A stretch of 64,000 nucleotides of DNA from a virus (IMGVR_UViG_3300033153_012477:119437-183436), one strand, 5' to 3'. Shown: positions 47,301 through 56,438, counted from the first letter of the stretch. The notes: a model not told the origin generated them from the sequence alone. Translations and numbers: made by a program.

Positions 47301-48798
47301 TGTTTTGAAAAGTAATTATATCAGGAACTTCGATTGCAAGATCAAAGTTTACCTCTCCTTCGACTAGACCTAAAGTTTCATTAGCTGTTCCAGAAAAGAT
47401 ATCGATATGTAATGCTTCAAAATAAAATCTTGCACCGTCTGAAAAAGCTACATCATAATCAAAAGTAGAACTAAAAGCATTGTTAACTTGATCAGCGATA
47501 TCTTGAGCAGATAATATTCCAGAAGTTAGAATTATAAATTCAAGTTTCCCATTTATATTAACAAGAATATTATTATTAGAAGTGTTAATTGAATAATTTT
47601 CTGTATTTTTAGCATAAGCTTTTACTGGTCCTAACTCTTCTGTGGTATACCTTACTTTAGCAATATTTTTATTACACTTACCTGAGATGTCTACCCTATC
47701 TTCATCTGTGTACATTGCGGGTCTGTCTTCTCTAGGGTATATCTTAATTTGGTCACCAGCTTCCCACACATAAGCAAAAGGATCAGTGACTATATACTTA
47801 TCTTCTACTTGCACAACCTCTCGGTATTCTCCAATATTTTTACCACTTGTAGCAAGAACCATATCACTTATAATGATACCGTCTTCTTTAAAGTCTCCCT
47901 CTAAAGTTAAAAAGTTTTGAGTAGTGCTTCCAGAAACAGCAGTATCGTCTGAGATAGCTTTAATACTTCCAGGAAGTAAAATAAGAGGAGACTCTACCCC
48001 ATAATTAATTTGTAGTTTTTGTTCTGCACTCTCTAATCCAAAGACATCAACCGTTTTTATGCTGAACTCTTCTGATTGTTTCATCAGGACAAATTTATAA
48101 GCCCACTCTGAATATCCACCAGAAGCGTCTTCAACTCTACCGCTAGTAAAACGTCCTCCGCTTGGACTATACACAAATCCTGTAACATCGTGATCGGCAC
48201 TACCTGCTACAGAGACAGTTCTTGAATCATATGGATCTGTTATTTCAGTAACTATAAGTGGATCATGCATTAAATAATTAAGAGTTACTAACTCAGGAAC
48301 ACTTGACCCTCCTCCTATATCTCTACCTATAAAGTAGAATGTTTGGGAAGGATTATAAAACCTAAAATTATTGTATGTGAAATCAGTAGTAAAGGTGTCA
48401 TGTGCAAATCCTGACGGAGAGTAACTCAAACCGTCTGAACTAGCTTCAAGCCTTAGTGTGATTTCATTAGTTCTTCCTTCGAGAGAAGGATTTAAAGAGT
48501 TATAATCAGGAGAAGTGTCTATAATTATAGGACTGTCTACATCAATATAAGCAGTTGATGAAGCTGTGTTGTTTAAAGAATCCTCAGAGACAATAACAAA
48601 GGTATTTGCGTATCCTGTTATATCTGTTTCATAACTCCACTCATTAGAGGTGGCGTTGTAGTATGCAGTTGCAGGAACACCGTTTTCAACAGCACTTACC
48701 GATACTGCAGAAGTATCTGCAGAACCAGACAGCGTTAAGGATGTGGTATCATCCCACTCTAACAAACTGTTGTAAGGATATATTACAGGATCATTCAT
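44332..48798 (-). CDS. Giant multidomain virion protein 1 (Ig/FN3 domains)
   Basis: 1488 residues. The N-terminal ~280 residues hold Ig-like repeats ('EDSLNNTASSTAYIDV', 'SAEQKLQINYG'); a further Ig-like one lies around 740-800 ('GDNTISVTATDRFGRESEA'). Between them are small domains with 'QDIADQVNNAF' and 'EDIIDKINILAG' shared with the gene at 49227. Around 1000-1050 there is an FN3-like unit ('QRNVLTWTSPDGGSNIFPY'). Two helical hairpins followed by beta segments (about 815-960 and 1370-1488) look like a duplication. Likely baseplate or whisker-like structure; no enzyme motif. Starts in the stop of the preceding small gene (ATGA). Confidence 0.7.
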   Translation of the reverse strand: MNDPVIYPYNSLLEWDDTTSLTLSGSADTSAVSVSAVENGVPATAYYNATSNEWSYETDITGYANTFVIVSEDSLNNTASSTAYIDVDSPIIIDTSPDYNSLNPSLEGRTNEITLRLEASSDGLSYSPSGFAHDTFTTDFTYNNFRFYNPSQTFYFIGRDIGGGSSVPELVTLNYLMHDPLIVTEITDPYDSRTVSVAGSADHDVTGFVYSPSGGRFTSGRVEDASGGYSEWAYKFVLMKQSEEFSIKTVDVFGLESAEQKLQINYGVESPLILLPGSIKAISDDTAVSGSTTQNFLTLEGDFKEDGIIISDMVLATSGKNIGEYREVVQVEDKYIVTDPFAYVWEAGDQIKIYPREDRPAMYTDEDRVDISGKCNKNIAKVRYTTEELGPVKAYAKNTENYSINTSNNNILVNINGKLEFIILTSGILSAQDIADQVNNAFSSTFDYDVAFSDGARFYFEALHIDIFSGTANETLGLVEGEVNFDLAIEVPDIITFQNSSVGGADCSDDVVDSGLLFCMTLDGVNVRFTFSTNTEYTKEDIIDKINILAGKEVATNIGPNIVFNSASNLWVGDPLEDLNLKEQLSGDANFNNGLNLSTDINRDPESIESGIGGSGSIGDGDEDGDGIPGYGGSAGVGAGDWNINLGIVQPSNTFKIYGLSEFYELSPPVSLNVEYKIQPPVINPATSPVSKDFVDLGGTFNRSGLGVKVNGLDSDFATSGKWIHQAQDLAIGDNTISVTATDRFGRESEASEVIITYRDPANIGFPSSDDSIPLSWKSVSTPSFGPDDVQKVADTIDSIFDPIIGVLDFVSGLLDIAKAFIVDNVLGPINALRSAVQALIDNISELLDRLVNGAGLYTLSTLPEISDMKAGMNLESFFDHIKGSFPDFFRKINSSFYDPLDSNRPQLSTDATVGGMILAIGDGAGVSDFIQASKSLLELYNKQKMDYGLGTVNNLKAEGQNQRNVLTWTSPDGGSNIFPYDYLILRSKVSGGDVIQTQVKTQLSSEGKGNQYYEEDLYDPTTGRVVGNYEEIGKITNYRVMKEYKFIDGKSTQSEKSNEEGIDKFVSGATEFFDAAREFVLVRTGSTEVPLNNGETWHYKVIPQAQGTDVQGQSPEVKATASFPQLEERTEYLYDQIKKTKAGWYRVSGSIYDKDSALFADDVNDLKVLVDGAQAVPASINAERGLILLTRPPQQTLEVIYWGKKLQKTTRASVVSLNPGPYTFTEEKNVLGVQVGLGSTITQVYGGDPITRTQNITFTRFKEDESTVTMSAEDIAGVIRSQTAGIKVIVDRQNRIVLEEDQNPDIYRGSQLEIKVSNPILGFATESDKGSYGIASDDLTHTISTAGPLGGTPPDWKALRISDLFPEVNDLIRYINSTFDQLAKGLTSATNSLVDFIDLLQTKIDALSDMLKEAQDLLKRMAEGLTIQGGFYCLMVPSNSGGAEYFNNAVRTSIGYPEDAEYAGGIVFLYTDGGTAIALDWIVSSLS

Positions 48799-49001
48799 CT
48801 ATTATTCTTTAGCCTCTCTAGAGTACTCTTAGTTTTTTTCATTTGTTCTAGTGTTCTTTTTTGCTCTTCTTCTATTAGTAAAACAAAATTACCAAGTATG
48901 GGTTGTAATAGCTCAAATATTCCTTTACTTGGTTTTTTCTTTTCCCATTTTAGATTTTTTTCATCAGGATTTTCTTTTTGAGGTTTCTTTTCTTGATTCA
49001 T
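48795..49001 (-). CDS. Small coiled-coil protein
   Basis: 68 residues, very Lys/Glu-rich. 'FELLQPILGNFVLLIEEEQK' is one amphipathic helix, followed by a basic coiled coil ('LEQMKKTKSTLERLKNNR'). A clear GGGAGAAA ribosome site and a 4-base overlap with the giant gene downstream support it. It might be a translational-coupling leader or a small virion adaptor. A plus-strand reading frame across it (48851-49138) is hydrophobic and looks like its shadow. Confidence 0.65.
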   Translation of the reverse strand: MNQEKKPQKENPDEKNLKWEKKKPSKGIFELLQPILGNFVLLIEEEQKRTLEQMKKTKSTLERLKNNR

Positions 49002-49013
49002 CTAATTTCTCCC

Positions 49014-49217
49014 TCACACCAATAGGCTTGTGTACACGCTTGCCTGTACATTGTCTTCTTCGTTTCCACATAGTGGTAACTCTGCTGTGCTTGCACTTCC
49101 TTCTATGCTTCTCCATAGTACGAAATCTCCTGCCTTAACATGGGATGCTAGAATACATCTCTTATCATAAGAGTCTATTAGTAGTTTAACACAGATGTTT
49201 AGAGTAGAAGTAAGCAT
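49014..49217 (-). CDS. Small hypothetical protein between the giant genes
   Basis: 67 residues. 'CILASHVKAGDFVLWRSIEG' resembles a short beta strand pair; four cysteines in total (about 9, 21, 50 plus none paired in a CxxC). AGGATA ribosome site 6-7 bases before ATG. Fits exactly between the stop of the 1495-residue gene and the next small gene. No known family. Could be a small virion component. Confidence 0.55.
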   Translation of the reverse strand: MLTSTLNICVKLLIDSYDKRCILASHVKAGDFVLWRSIEGSASTAELPLCGNEEDNVQASVYTSLLV

Positions 49218-49226
49218 ATAATTATC

Positions 49227-52200
49227 CTAACCAAAAGTTCCCATTGAGCCTAAAGCAGCAGCACTATTCTCTGCCTCTCTTATATTTTTATTATGTGTAT
49301 CTATTGCTCTTTTTCTATCAGCATAGTAACCATTATTTATATGTGTAAGAATAGTTAACCAAGAGTATCTTTGGTTAAATAAAGACTCACTTACAAGAGT
49401 AGCATCTACCTCAGAATATCTAGAATTAACATTAGCTATCCTAGCGTTGATGATAGGAATCCGTGCATTGATAACAGCTATTCTGTCATAGATAACAGCA
49501 GGATCATTAATAGAACTAAAAACTTGACCGTTTGCCACAGACTTCAAATTATTAAAAGTATTACTAACGGTTACATAGGGATCCGTTCCTGCTATCCACC
49601 CTTGAGCCTTATCTCTTTCTATTTTTGCGGGATTGAAAGCAGCATCCAAAGGAGGTAACCACTCTTCCATGATACCATTTAATTTTTGAATCTGTTCAGT
49701 GTGCTTACTATCATTACTTGATCTAATAGAGTTACCATTAGTAATATCTAAGTTTACAGAGTAACTTCCAGGCACAGTTATCGAGTAAGAGTAACCGCCT
49801 GTCCACCAAGGGCTTCTACTTCTAACAGATGCATCAGAATCATTTCCAAAACCAACACTTGGAGCATCGACTACTACATAAACACAGGGTACTGAAGTGT
49901 TAGAGTTAAGATAAACTGTTCCTCCAGAATAGGATGCTACTCCTAAACCTGTTTGAGAGTTTATAGCACTGGCAATCTCTTGGGCAGTGTTTGGTCGGTG
50001 TGTTGTGATAGGTCCTGCATCAAGAATACAACCACCACCTCCGCCAGGATCTTCATCAAATTTTTCTGTAAAAGTAATAGTGTAGTTAGTTTGAATCAAA
50101 CTACCCCCTGAGTTTCTCTCTATATATAGTTGCATTTGTTCTGAACCATATATGTCAAAGCCACCAGTACTTGCAGTAGACCCAGAGGTAGTGCTCTTTC
50201 CTAAGAGTTGATTTAACTTAGTTATCTCGTCATTAGATTTATTCAACTCATCATTTAATTTTTTCAGTATATGTTCAGTGTGCCACCCTTCTGCAAAACT
50301 TCCTGCATCATTTTTATTCTCGCCAAATAAACAAGGAAGTTTGGTAGGTTCTGCTCTTTCTTCCTCTGGTCTAGGATCTGGTAAAGGGAACAACCTTGTT
50401 GGTGGGACATTTGCTGAATCTTCAATCTGTGCTTGAGTTAGTCTTCCGTCCTCAGCACCTATTCTAAATCCTTTTAATAATCTTTTTTCTTCTTCAAAGT
50501 ATTCTATTCTATCATCAAAATAGTCATACCATATTTGTGTTAGTACAATCTTGTCATCAAGATCTCCTAGATCATATTCAAAAGAACCATTACCACTTTC
50601 AGCATTAGTCGTTACAGGAATCTTTCCTGAAGGAAAACCTGATGAACTAGAGTTTGCTGTTTGCTGTATTTTATCTGCAGCTTCTTGTTGAAAAGTATTC
50701 ATTAGTGTGGAAGCGTGAATTACATTCAAGTAGAAGTTATCTGGGTTGTCTGCTTGAAAACTTATTCTAATATTAGAACCTTCTCTTAGAAAATCAAAGT
50801 AAGTGTAATCCGCTATTACTGAAGTCCCAACCCCAATAAACCTCTTTCCAAAATAATTTATGTAAAAAGAATCTCCAATAACTACTCCAGCAGTGAGTTC
50901 AATATCACCCATGTCAGATATCTCATAATCTTCTTCAAAAGCTAGTAAGCTACCATTTTTATAAAGACTAAAAGGTTCAGAAAGAACAGGAAGTAGATTT
51001 GTTTTTAACCTATCGTCTCCTTCAGAAAGAATTGGATTTTCAGTATAAGCGATAACGGTGTCAAGAAAAATAGGTATATCAATTTTAGATGTTAATGTAA
51101 CCGTAGTTAGCCCGTCATCCTCATCGTAAAAAGAGCTTTTAACAGTATAGAAATATTTGTTGTCGAGCCTAATTACAATATTAGGTTGATATTTTGGAGA
51201 GACATCTCCTTCAAAAAAAACCTCATTAGTATTTTGAGGAACTTCTCTTTTTGAAGCTGGTTCGTCTAGGAAACCTACAGGGTCTATAGTCGTGTACATT
51301 ACTGGATTTACATAAATAGTCTTAAACAAACTTGTTGTGAATAAAAAAGTGTCAGGAGTATTTGTATCCTCTGCATTACTTCCATAACCTAAAGTCCTAT
51401 TAGAGTTTCCTTCACCTATTTTAACATAGGTTTCACCTAGTAATTGTATTCTTTTAATACCGTTCACAAACATAGATTTAGCTGCATTAGGATGCACTTG
51501 GTTTATTTGATCAACTAAGAGATCTACTGTTATTCCTTTTCCTGAACTAAACGTGACTGTTGTTTCTTCATTGTCGTCAATAGTAAACTTAAAAGTATTA
51601 TTAGACTTTTCAATTATAGTATATGGCTCAGAAACAGCGTTAATTAAATTAGCTCTGTTTTCTAAGTAAGTGTCTCTTACTTGATAGTAATCGCTTAGTA
51701 GTTTTATCATTGTGCCAGGAGAATATCTGGAGGTGATATCATTATTTTTTATTATAATAGTATCTCCACCTTCAGGAGCTGTAAAACCACCTATCTCCAT
51801 AGGGGTATGTGCTGTTTGTAAAGCTTGTTCCCCACCCTCTGCTCCAGAACCTGTGGCACTGTAAAAATCCTCAAAACCAACAATTGAATTAAAAGAACCA
51901 TCAAGAACAGAAAGAGATTTATCAGGACCATATTGTAAAGTTCTTAAAGATAAAACATTGTATTTGGATTGATAAGCTTCAAATCCTGTAGCAGTTTCAT
52001 TAACGGTATCTACAACGTCATCAATAACAATTCCATTTCCTGTAGGAAATAAGAACTCTTGAATAGCTCCATTATTGACAGAAACTTTAAAAGTAAATTG
52101 GTCTAAAGGAATAGAGTAGGGAGCTTTAACAGTTGAATCAACCTCAGCTCTTTCTCCTAAGAGAACTTCGCTTTCAATAAGTCCTTGTGTTTTGTGTTTA

Positions 52201-53714
52201 TAATCCGCAGTATAAACGTGTCCTGGGAAAGCTGAAGTCATGAGAGTTATCCAACCGCCTTGAGGATTTATTTTATAATCTACTCCAACTGTTAGTTTTA
52301 AACCATCGTCGTAGACATTAAAACTATCTGGAAATAGAGCATTGTCTTCTGTCAAAATACCACTAACAAGATCTTCTTGAGTTATCTCTTCTACCAGTTG
52401 GATACCCCCGCCTTCCGTGGCAAGAAAGTCTTTTCCTCTCTCTAACCAGACATCGTCTTCCTTAAGTTTAAAGTTATCTGGGTACACTCCTAAAAAAGGA
52501 TTGTCCGTAGCAGAAGCTATTGCACTAACAGCTAGGTTACTTGTTTTCTCTGTTGGAGAGATATCCTCGCTCTCTATGTGGGTCATAAATAATATTTTTC
52601 CGTTAGCTTCACCTTTAGCTGCAAGTTGATCAACATAACCAAGAACAGAATTAGCTGTACCGTTTTCTATTCTTATTTGATGATAGAAAGTACCTCTATC
52701 TGCCATTACAGAAAAATATTCTAAACGAGTGTCCTCATCTAAGTAGGAGTATGCTTTAAATCCTCTAGCTTCTTGATTTACAAAATCTACAAGTTCTTCC
52801 GCAGTGATCGTTCCTGTGGGTAGTACAAATTCTTGAATTGGTAAGCTGTTGTGTCTAATCCTAAATATATTATTGCTATTATCGAAAATGTAAGGTGAGG
52901 GGTTAATCGTTCTTAACTCTGCAGGCACACCATAGTCAACTATGTAATCTACATTCTCTTCTTGAACCTTTTGATTTATTTTTAATATAAGAGTACCGTC
53001 TCTTAAAATAGGAGCTGCTGAAAATGTTGTTTCAGATATAGGAGAATCTAAGGATTGTACCAACTCTTCTTCATCAAAGATAACGGTACTGTTTATATCA
53101 TTATCATCTACATTAATAGATGGAAAAAATTTAATTTGTACTCCTAAATTTCCAAGAGGAGCCAAACCAGTAGAAGCTAATGGTATATCAATAGCGTCAT
53201 AAATAAAACCCTCATCTATCATCCACTTACTGTTCTCTCCGCTATAAATAAAATCTTCTTCTTTGTAGGATATAGAGCAAGAACCAAGCTTACCTTCCTT
53301 AGCAGTTTCTATCATGTACTCCATTTCTCTATTGTAGTACACAGTGTGGGTAGTGTTGTTGATATTTGTTTGAGAAGTACCTTCAAGAAGACACAAGTCT
53401 TCTTCACTGTCAGTTAAAACAAGTGCCTCGTAGCTAGTGTTGTTATTAATTTCCTCAACCAGCTCTTGTATATTTCTACCGATAACATCAATAGTTAGAT
53501 TATCGGTATGCTCTATAGTTTCATCAATAATTGTTTGAAATTTTTTACCAGTGATAGATAATAAAGCTGAGTACGCCCCAACTCCTGTGTAAGACACGCT
53601 GTAACCTTGTTTCAAGGAAAAGGTTCCTTGAGACGAAGGGGGTCTTGTTGAGACAGCATTATACTGACTCACTCTCGGTTTTCTTATAAAGAAAAATCCC
53701 AAATCCATTGGCAT
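49227..53714 (-). CDS. Giant multidomain virion protein 2
   Basis: 1495 residues. At least four copies of a small domain of the form 'x-F-x-(F/V)-x-x-(N/D)-x-x-x-Q-x-F-x-x-P-x-G, then V-D-x-(V/I)-N' occur: '..RHNSLPIQEFVLPTG' with 'ELVDFVNQEA', '..SVNNGAIQEFLFPTG' with 'VVDTVNETA', '..DDNEETTVTFSSGK' with 'LVDQINQV', and 'AQEIASAINSQTG' near 1290. Between them lie segments with '(L/K)-x-(L/V)-x-x-G-x-D-Y' (for example 'YDDGLKLTVGVDYKI'). The last ~250 residues are helical. No enzyme motif. Probably a long baseplate or fibre protein; related in domains to the 1488-residue protein. Confidence 0.7.
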   Translation of the reverse strand: MPMDLGFFFIRKPRVSQYNAVSTRPPSSQGTFSLKQGYSVSYTGVGAYSALLSITGKKFQTIIDETIEHTDNLTIDVIGRNIQELVEEINNNTSYEALVLTDSEEDLCLLEGTSQTNINNTTHTVYYNREMEYMIETAKEGKLGSCSISYKEEDFIYSGENSKWMIDEGFIYDAIDIPLASTGLAPLGNLGVQIKFFPSINVDDNDINSTVIFDEEELVQSLDSPISETTFSAAPILRDGTLILKINQKVQEENVDYIVDYGVPAELRTINPSPYIFDNSNNIFRIRHNSLPIQEFVLPTGTITAEELVDFVNQEARGFKAYSYLDEDTRLEYFSVMADRGTFYHQIRIENGTANSVLGYVDQLAAKGEANGKILFMTHIESEDISPTEKTSNLAVSAIASATDNPFLGVYPDNFKLKEDDVWLERGKDFLATEGGGIQLVEEITQEDLVSGILTEDNALFPDSFNVYDDGLKLTVGVDYKINPQGGWITLMTSAFPGHVYTADYKHKTQGLIESEVLLGERAEVDSTVKAPYSIPLDQFTFKVSVNNGAIQEFLFPTGNGIVIDDVVDTVNETATGFEAYQSKYNVLSLRTLQYGPDKSLSVLDGSFNSIVGFEDFYSATGSGAEGGEQALQTAHTPMEIGGFTAPEGGDTIIIKNNDITSRYSPGTMIKLLSDYYQVRDTYLENRANLINAVSEPYTIIEKSNNTFKFTIDDNEETTVTFSSGKGITVDLLVDQINQVHPNAAKSMFVNGIKRIQLLGETYVKIGEGNSNRTLGYGSNAEDTNTPDTFLFTTSLFKTIYVNPVMYTTIDPVGFLDEPASKREVPQNTNEVFFEGDVSPKYQPNIVIRLDNKYFYTVKSSFYDEDDGLTTVTLTSKIDIPIFLDTVIAYTENPILSEGDDRLKTNLLPVLSEPFSLYKNGSLLAFEEDYEISDMGDIELTAGVVIGDSFYINYFGKRFIGVGTSVIADYTYFDFLREGSNIRISFQADNPDNFYLNVIHASTLMNTFQQEAADKIQQTANSSSSGFPSGKIPVTTNAESGNGSFEYDLGDLDDKIVLTQIWYDYFDDRIEYFEEEKRLLKGFRIGAEDGRLTQAQIEDSANVPPTRLFPLPDPRPEEERAEPTKLPCLFGENKNDAGSFAEGWHTEHILKKLNDELNKSNDEITKLNQLLGKSTTSGSTASTGGFDIYGSEQMQLYIERNSGGSLIQTNYTITFTEKFDEDPGGGGGCILDAGPITTHRPNTAQEIASAINSQTGLGVASYSGGTVYLNSNTSVPCVYVVVDAPSVGFGNDSDASVRSRSPWWTGGYSYSITVPGSYSVNLDITNGNSIRSSNDSKHTEQIQKLNGIMEEWLPPLDAAFNPAKIERDKAQGWIAGTDPYVTVSNTFNNLKSVANGQVFSSINDPAVIYDRIAVINARIPIINARIANVNSRYSEVDATLVSESLFNQRYSWLTILTHINNGYYADRKRAIDTHNKNIREAENSAAALGSMGTFG

Positions 53715-53726
53715 AATTATAATCCT

Positions 53727-54335
53727 TTACTTCACTTTACCTGTCCCAGATCCTGCTGATGGAACAGGAGCACCTAGTATTAGAGGAGCGGGGCTACCTG
53801 AAATAACTACAGCAACTATTGCAGTAGCCATTACGTTTGTGCAAAATCCAGTAGAGAAAGCATTAACTAAGGGTTTTAACATAGTCCCATTATAGTTTTG
53901 CCCCATCATCTTCTGCATAATCTTAGCTTCCATAGCACTCGGCGTTAAGCCTAACACTTTCCCTGTTCCTGAACCCAAAGCAACTGTACTGTGGGTTGTC
54001 TCTACTTCATTCATAGTATTGAAATGCATAGCTGCTGCAAAACAAACCCCTTCAGCTAAATCTTTCATCTTTGGACCCATGACTCCTTGAGCCATCATTA
54101 GAGGTATCACCATTCCAGCTAATGCGTTGGGAATTATTCCCGCCATTTTGCCTTTACCTGTACCTACGGTCATAACCCCAACATCAATGGTTTGGACTTG
54201 GTTCATCTCTACAAAAGACTCAACAATTCCTTCCCCCATAGCTGTGCTAAACTTATTCATCTCAGATCCTAGAATACCTCTAGAAGCACACTGAGCTAAA
54301 ATCAATTTTCCTAGTTGTCCACCGTTTAAAGCCAT
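53727..54335 (-). CDS. Glycine-rich duplicated protein next to the spike (putative virion component)
   Basis: 202 residues from ATG 54335; a TTG at 54356 would add seven residues but has no ribosome site. Two related halves contain 'TVGTGKGKMAGIIPNA' and 'LGSGTGKVLGLTPSAM', with a last 'SGTGKVK' at the C-terminus. 'G-x-G-x-G-K' here recurs three times and need not be a nucleotide-binding loop since the rest of a P-loop fold is absent. Hydrophobic helices lie between. It is encoded between the spike and a giant virion protein. Role unknown; spike-associated or a small pore-like element are guesses. Confidence 0.6.
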   Translation of the reverse strand: MALNGGQLGKLILAQCASRGILGSEMNKFSTAMGEGIVESFVEMNQVQTIDVGVMTVGTGKGKMAGIIPNALAGMVIPLMMAQGVMGPKMKDLAEGVCFAAAMHFNTMNEVETTHSTVALGSGTGKVLGLTPSAMEAKIMQKMMGQNYNGTMLKPLVNAFSTGFCTNVMATAIVAVVISGSPAPLILGAPVPSAGSGTGKVK

Positions 54336-54383
54336 ACTTATCTTACTGTTTTCCAATAGTTTATTTAATTATTACTTTATCAC

Positions 54384-56438
54384 CTATAGGTTATTACATG
54401 TGACCGTTTTAGATCCTAAGTGAGGTCCACCCGTGATGTAGCACTTATGTCCTGCAGGTCCATCATTAACAACTCCCCCTTGAGGCAGTCCTCCAATCTT
54501 AACTTGTGGAGCTTCGATATCTACTTTAACAGCACTCTTAACCTTAACCCCTAAAGTTCCACTTATGGTCACATTACCTGTGCTTGTTTTAACGTCAATA
54601 GATCCTAAAGTAGTTTTTATCTCAATGTTCCCAACACCAACCTTTACGGTGTAGTTTCCTATTTTTATATCTAGAGTCCTATTACCTGCAATCATTTTAG
54701 TATCGAAGTTACCTACTTTAATACTTTCTGTTTTATTTCCGAGAAGCATGTTATGCTCAACATCTCCCAGTAATACCTCAGTTTTTTCAGCTACAGTGCT
54801 TCCTGCTGCAATATCTGGAGCAGCAATTGTCTTTGATTGTCCTGAAGCTAAAGTTTGAGAGAAATGACCGACAGATGTTTCAGTGTATGCTCCCCCATAG
54901 TTAGTGGCTTTATCTTGTACAAAATTATCAACTTTCTTACCAAACACTCTATCTTCTAGAGTTCCGTGGACCAACCTGATATCATTTCCAGTCACAACCG
55001 TATATCTGGATCCTGTGATTTCATGTCTTACATCACCTTTGATTTTATTAAACAGTGCTAAGTTATTTTTATCTCCTGCCAGTATCTCCCAATAGACACC
55101 TTTTTTAAAAGTAGCTTCCCAAGATCTAAGCTTGTCAGACTCACTACCAAAAACAGTTTTCACACCCCCACTAGTCCCTAAGGTTAGTGATCTGTTAAAA
55201 CGCTTATTTGCTCCAAAATAAAGTTTAGCATGACCTGTTGTGTTTATTTCAGCAGACTCTCCTGAACCAGAGGGATCTACAGAAGTAGATGATGATATGT
55301 TTGCAAAATACTTTCCTTGCTTGTTGACATAGAAAGCAGTACCTGAGTTTGGAAATTTTAAGGTGTACGCTGCCGCTAAAGTGGTAGCTTCATTTATACC
55401 GTTGTCAGTGAGGCAAGCATCTTCCCTAGCTTCAGAACCTGTCAAAGTAACATTGTCTTTAAAAATAATAGGTTTTAAAACCTTACCGTATTTCTTTCTA
55501 CCAGGTTCCCCAATAGGATCATTTCCGACGAGTGTTCCTAAAACCTGAACAACTAGAGGCTGATTAGAGTTTACTCCATCAGATTTTAGCTTATAAAAGC
55601 TATCAATATCTACACCACTATTTGATTCTGTGATCCCCATGATAGGGTACTCTAACTCTTTAACTTCAGTTCGGTGTTCAATAAAACCCTGTAGGTCATC
55701 GTTGATGGTTTGTGTTCCATAGGGATTTGCTGAATTAACTGTGCTTGTGAAAGGAACAGTGTAATAAGGAACACCGTCTTCATTATAATATACAGGAAAT
55801 AAATTATTTCCAAGACTTTGAAATTCTGGATCATTTATAAGTGCATTTCGGTGTATTAGTCCCGATGCTGTTCTAGTTCCACAGAAATTTAAGTATGAGT
55901 TAAGTGCGTTTATATTGAAGGATTGATCTGCAGAACTTAATAATATTTCATTTAACTTACTATTAGATAAGCTTACACTTTTATCTAAATAGAACTCACT
56001 ACCATAGGTTGAACTTCCATACAGCTCACCCTCATAAAGTTTTTTCATTTTAAATCTTAATGGCTTTCTTATTCCTTGCTCTTCATGATACTCTGTTACT
56101 TTTATAACATCATTTGTTAGACCCTGCACGTACCCTCTAGGCATGTATTGTAAAATTATAGGATCTACAAAACCACCACTCTTTGAGAATCCTACAAGGA
56201 CCCAATCTCCGACCATAGGCATTGCACCCATAAAAGAACGATAACCTCCATAAGCTGCAGTTAAACCAACTTTAGGTTGTGCCCCAATGGAATCTAAATA
56301 AGACAGATCAACTGTCATTCGCTCATAGTCCACTCTATTTATAATTGCTAGACGTATGTATAGACCCTCATTGGCATTGGTGACCATTCTGTGAGATGGG
56401 TCTTTATGTCCTTTGTGGATTACATCTGTGTATGCCAT
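54384..56438 (-). CDS. Baseplate central spike (gp5/gpV-like) protein
   Basis: 684 residues. 'MVTNANEGLYIRLAIINRVD' and 'DWVLVGFSKSGGFVDPIILQY' (about 18-115) form an OB-fold domain as in gpV, gp5 and VgrG. From ~560 the sequence alternates short strands with V/I-x-x-G ('GNYTVKVGVGNIEIKTTLGS', 'VDVKTSTGNVTI', 'GVKVKSAVKVDIEAPQVKIGG'), the signature of the triple-stranded beta-helix needle. The end 'CYITGGPHLGSKTVTC' has a Cys pair (C666, C681) and may cap the tip. No lysozyme domain is visible. Upstream is the hub gene, the usual order. Confidence 0.85.
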   Translation of the reverse strand: MAYTDVIHKGHKDPSHRMVTNANEGLYIRLAIINRVDYERMTVDLSYLDSIGAQPKVGLTAAYGGYRSFMGAMPMVGDWVLVGFSKSGGFVDPIILQYMPRGYVQGLTNDVIKVTEYHEEQGIRKPLRFKMKKLYEGELYGSSTYGSEFYLDKSVSLSNSKLNEILLSSADQSFNINALNSYLNFCGTRTASGLIHRNALINDPEFQSLGNNLFPVYYNEDGVPYYTVPFTSTVNSANPYGTQTINDDLQGFIEHRTEVKELEYPIMGITESNSGVDIDSFYKLKSDGVNSNQPLVVQVLGTLVGNDPIGEPGRKKYGKVLKPIIFKDNVTLTGSEAREDACLTDNGINEATTLAAAYTLKFPNSGTAFYVNKQGKYFANISSSTSVDPSGSGESAEINTTGHAKLYFGANKRFNRSLTLGTSGGVKTVFGSESDKLRSWEATFKKGVYWEILAGDKNNLALFNKIKGDVRHEITGSRYTVVTGNDIRLVHGTLEDRVFGKKVDNFVQDKATNYGGAYTETSVGHFSQTLASGQSKTIAAPDIAAGSTVAEKTEVLLGDVEHNMLLGNKTESIKVGNFDTKMIAGNRTLDIKIGNYTVKVGVGNIEIKTTLGSIDVKTSTGNVTISGTLGVKVKSAVKVDIEAPQVKIGGLPQGGVVNDGPAGHKCYITGGPHLGSKTVTCNNL

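Noticed and set aside
48851-49138. Plus-strand 95-residue hydrophobic reading frame
   Set aside because: It lies opposite two small minus-strand genes with clear ribosome sites, has no ribosome site of its own, and its Phe/Leu-rich composition is what the antisense of Lys/Glu-rich codons gives.
53727-54335. P-loop NTPase in the glycine-rich protein
   Set aside because: Three copies of G-x-G-x-G-K occur without a Walker B motif or surrounding P-loop fold pattern.
54336-54356. Upstream TTG start for the glycine-rich gene
   Set aside because: No ribosome site is found before it. The ATG at 54335 begins the conserved-looking sequence.
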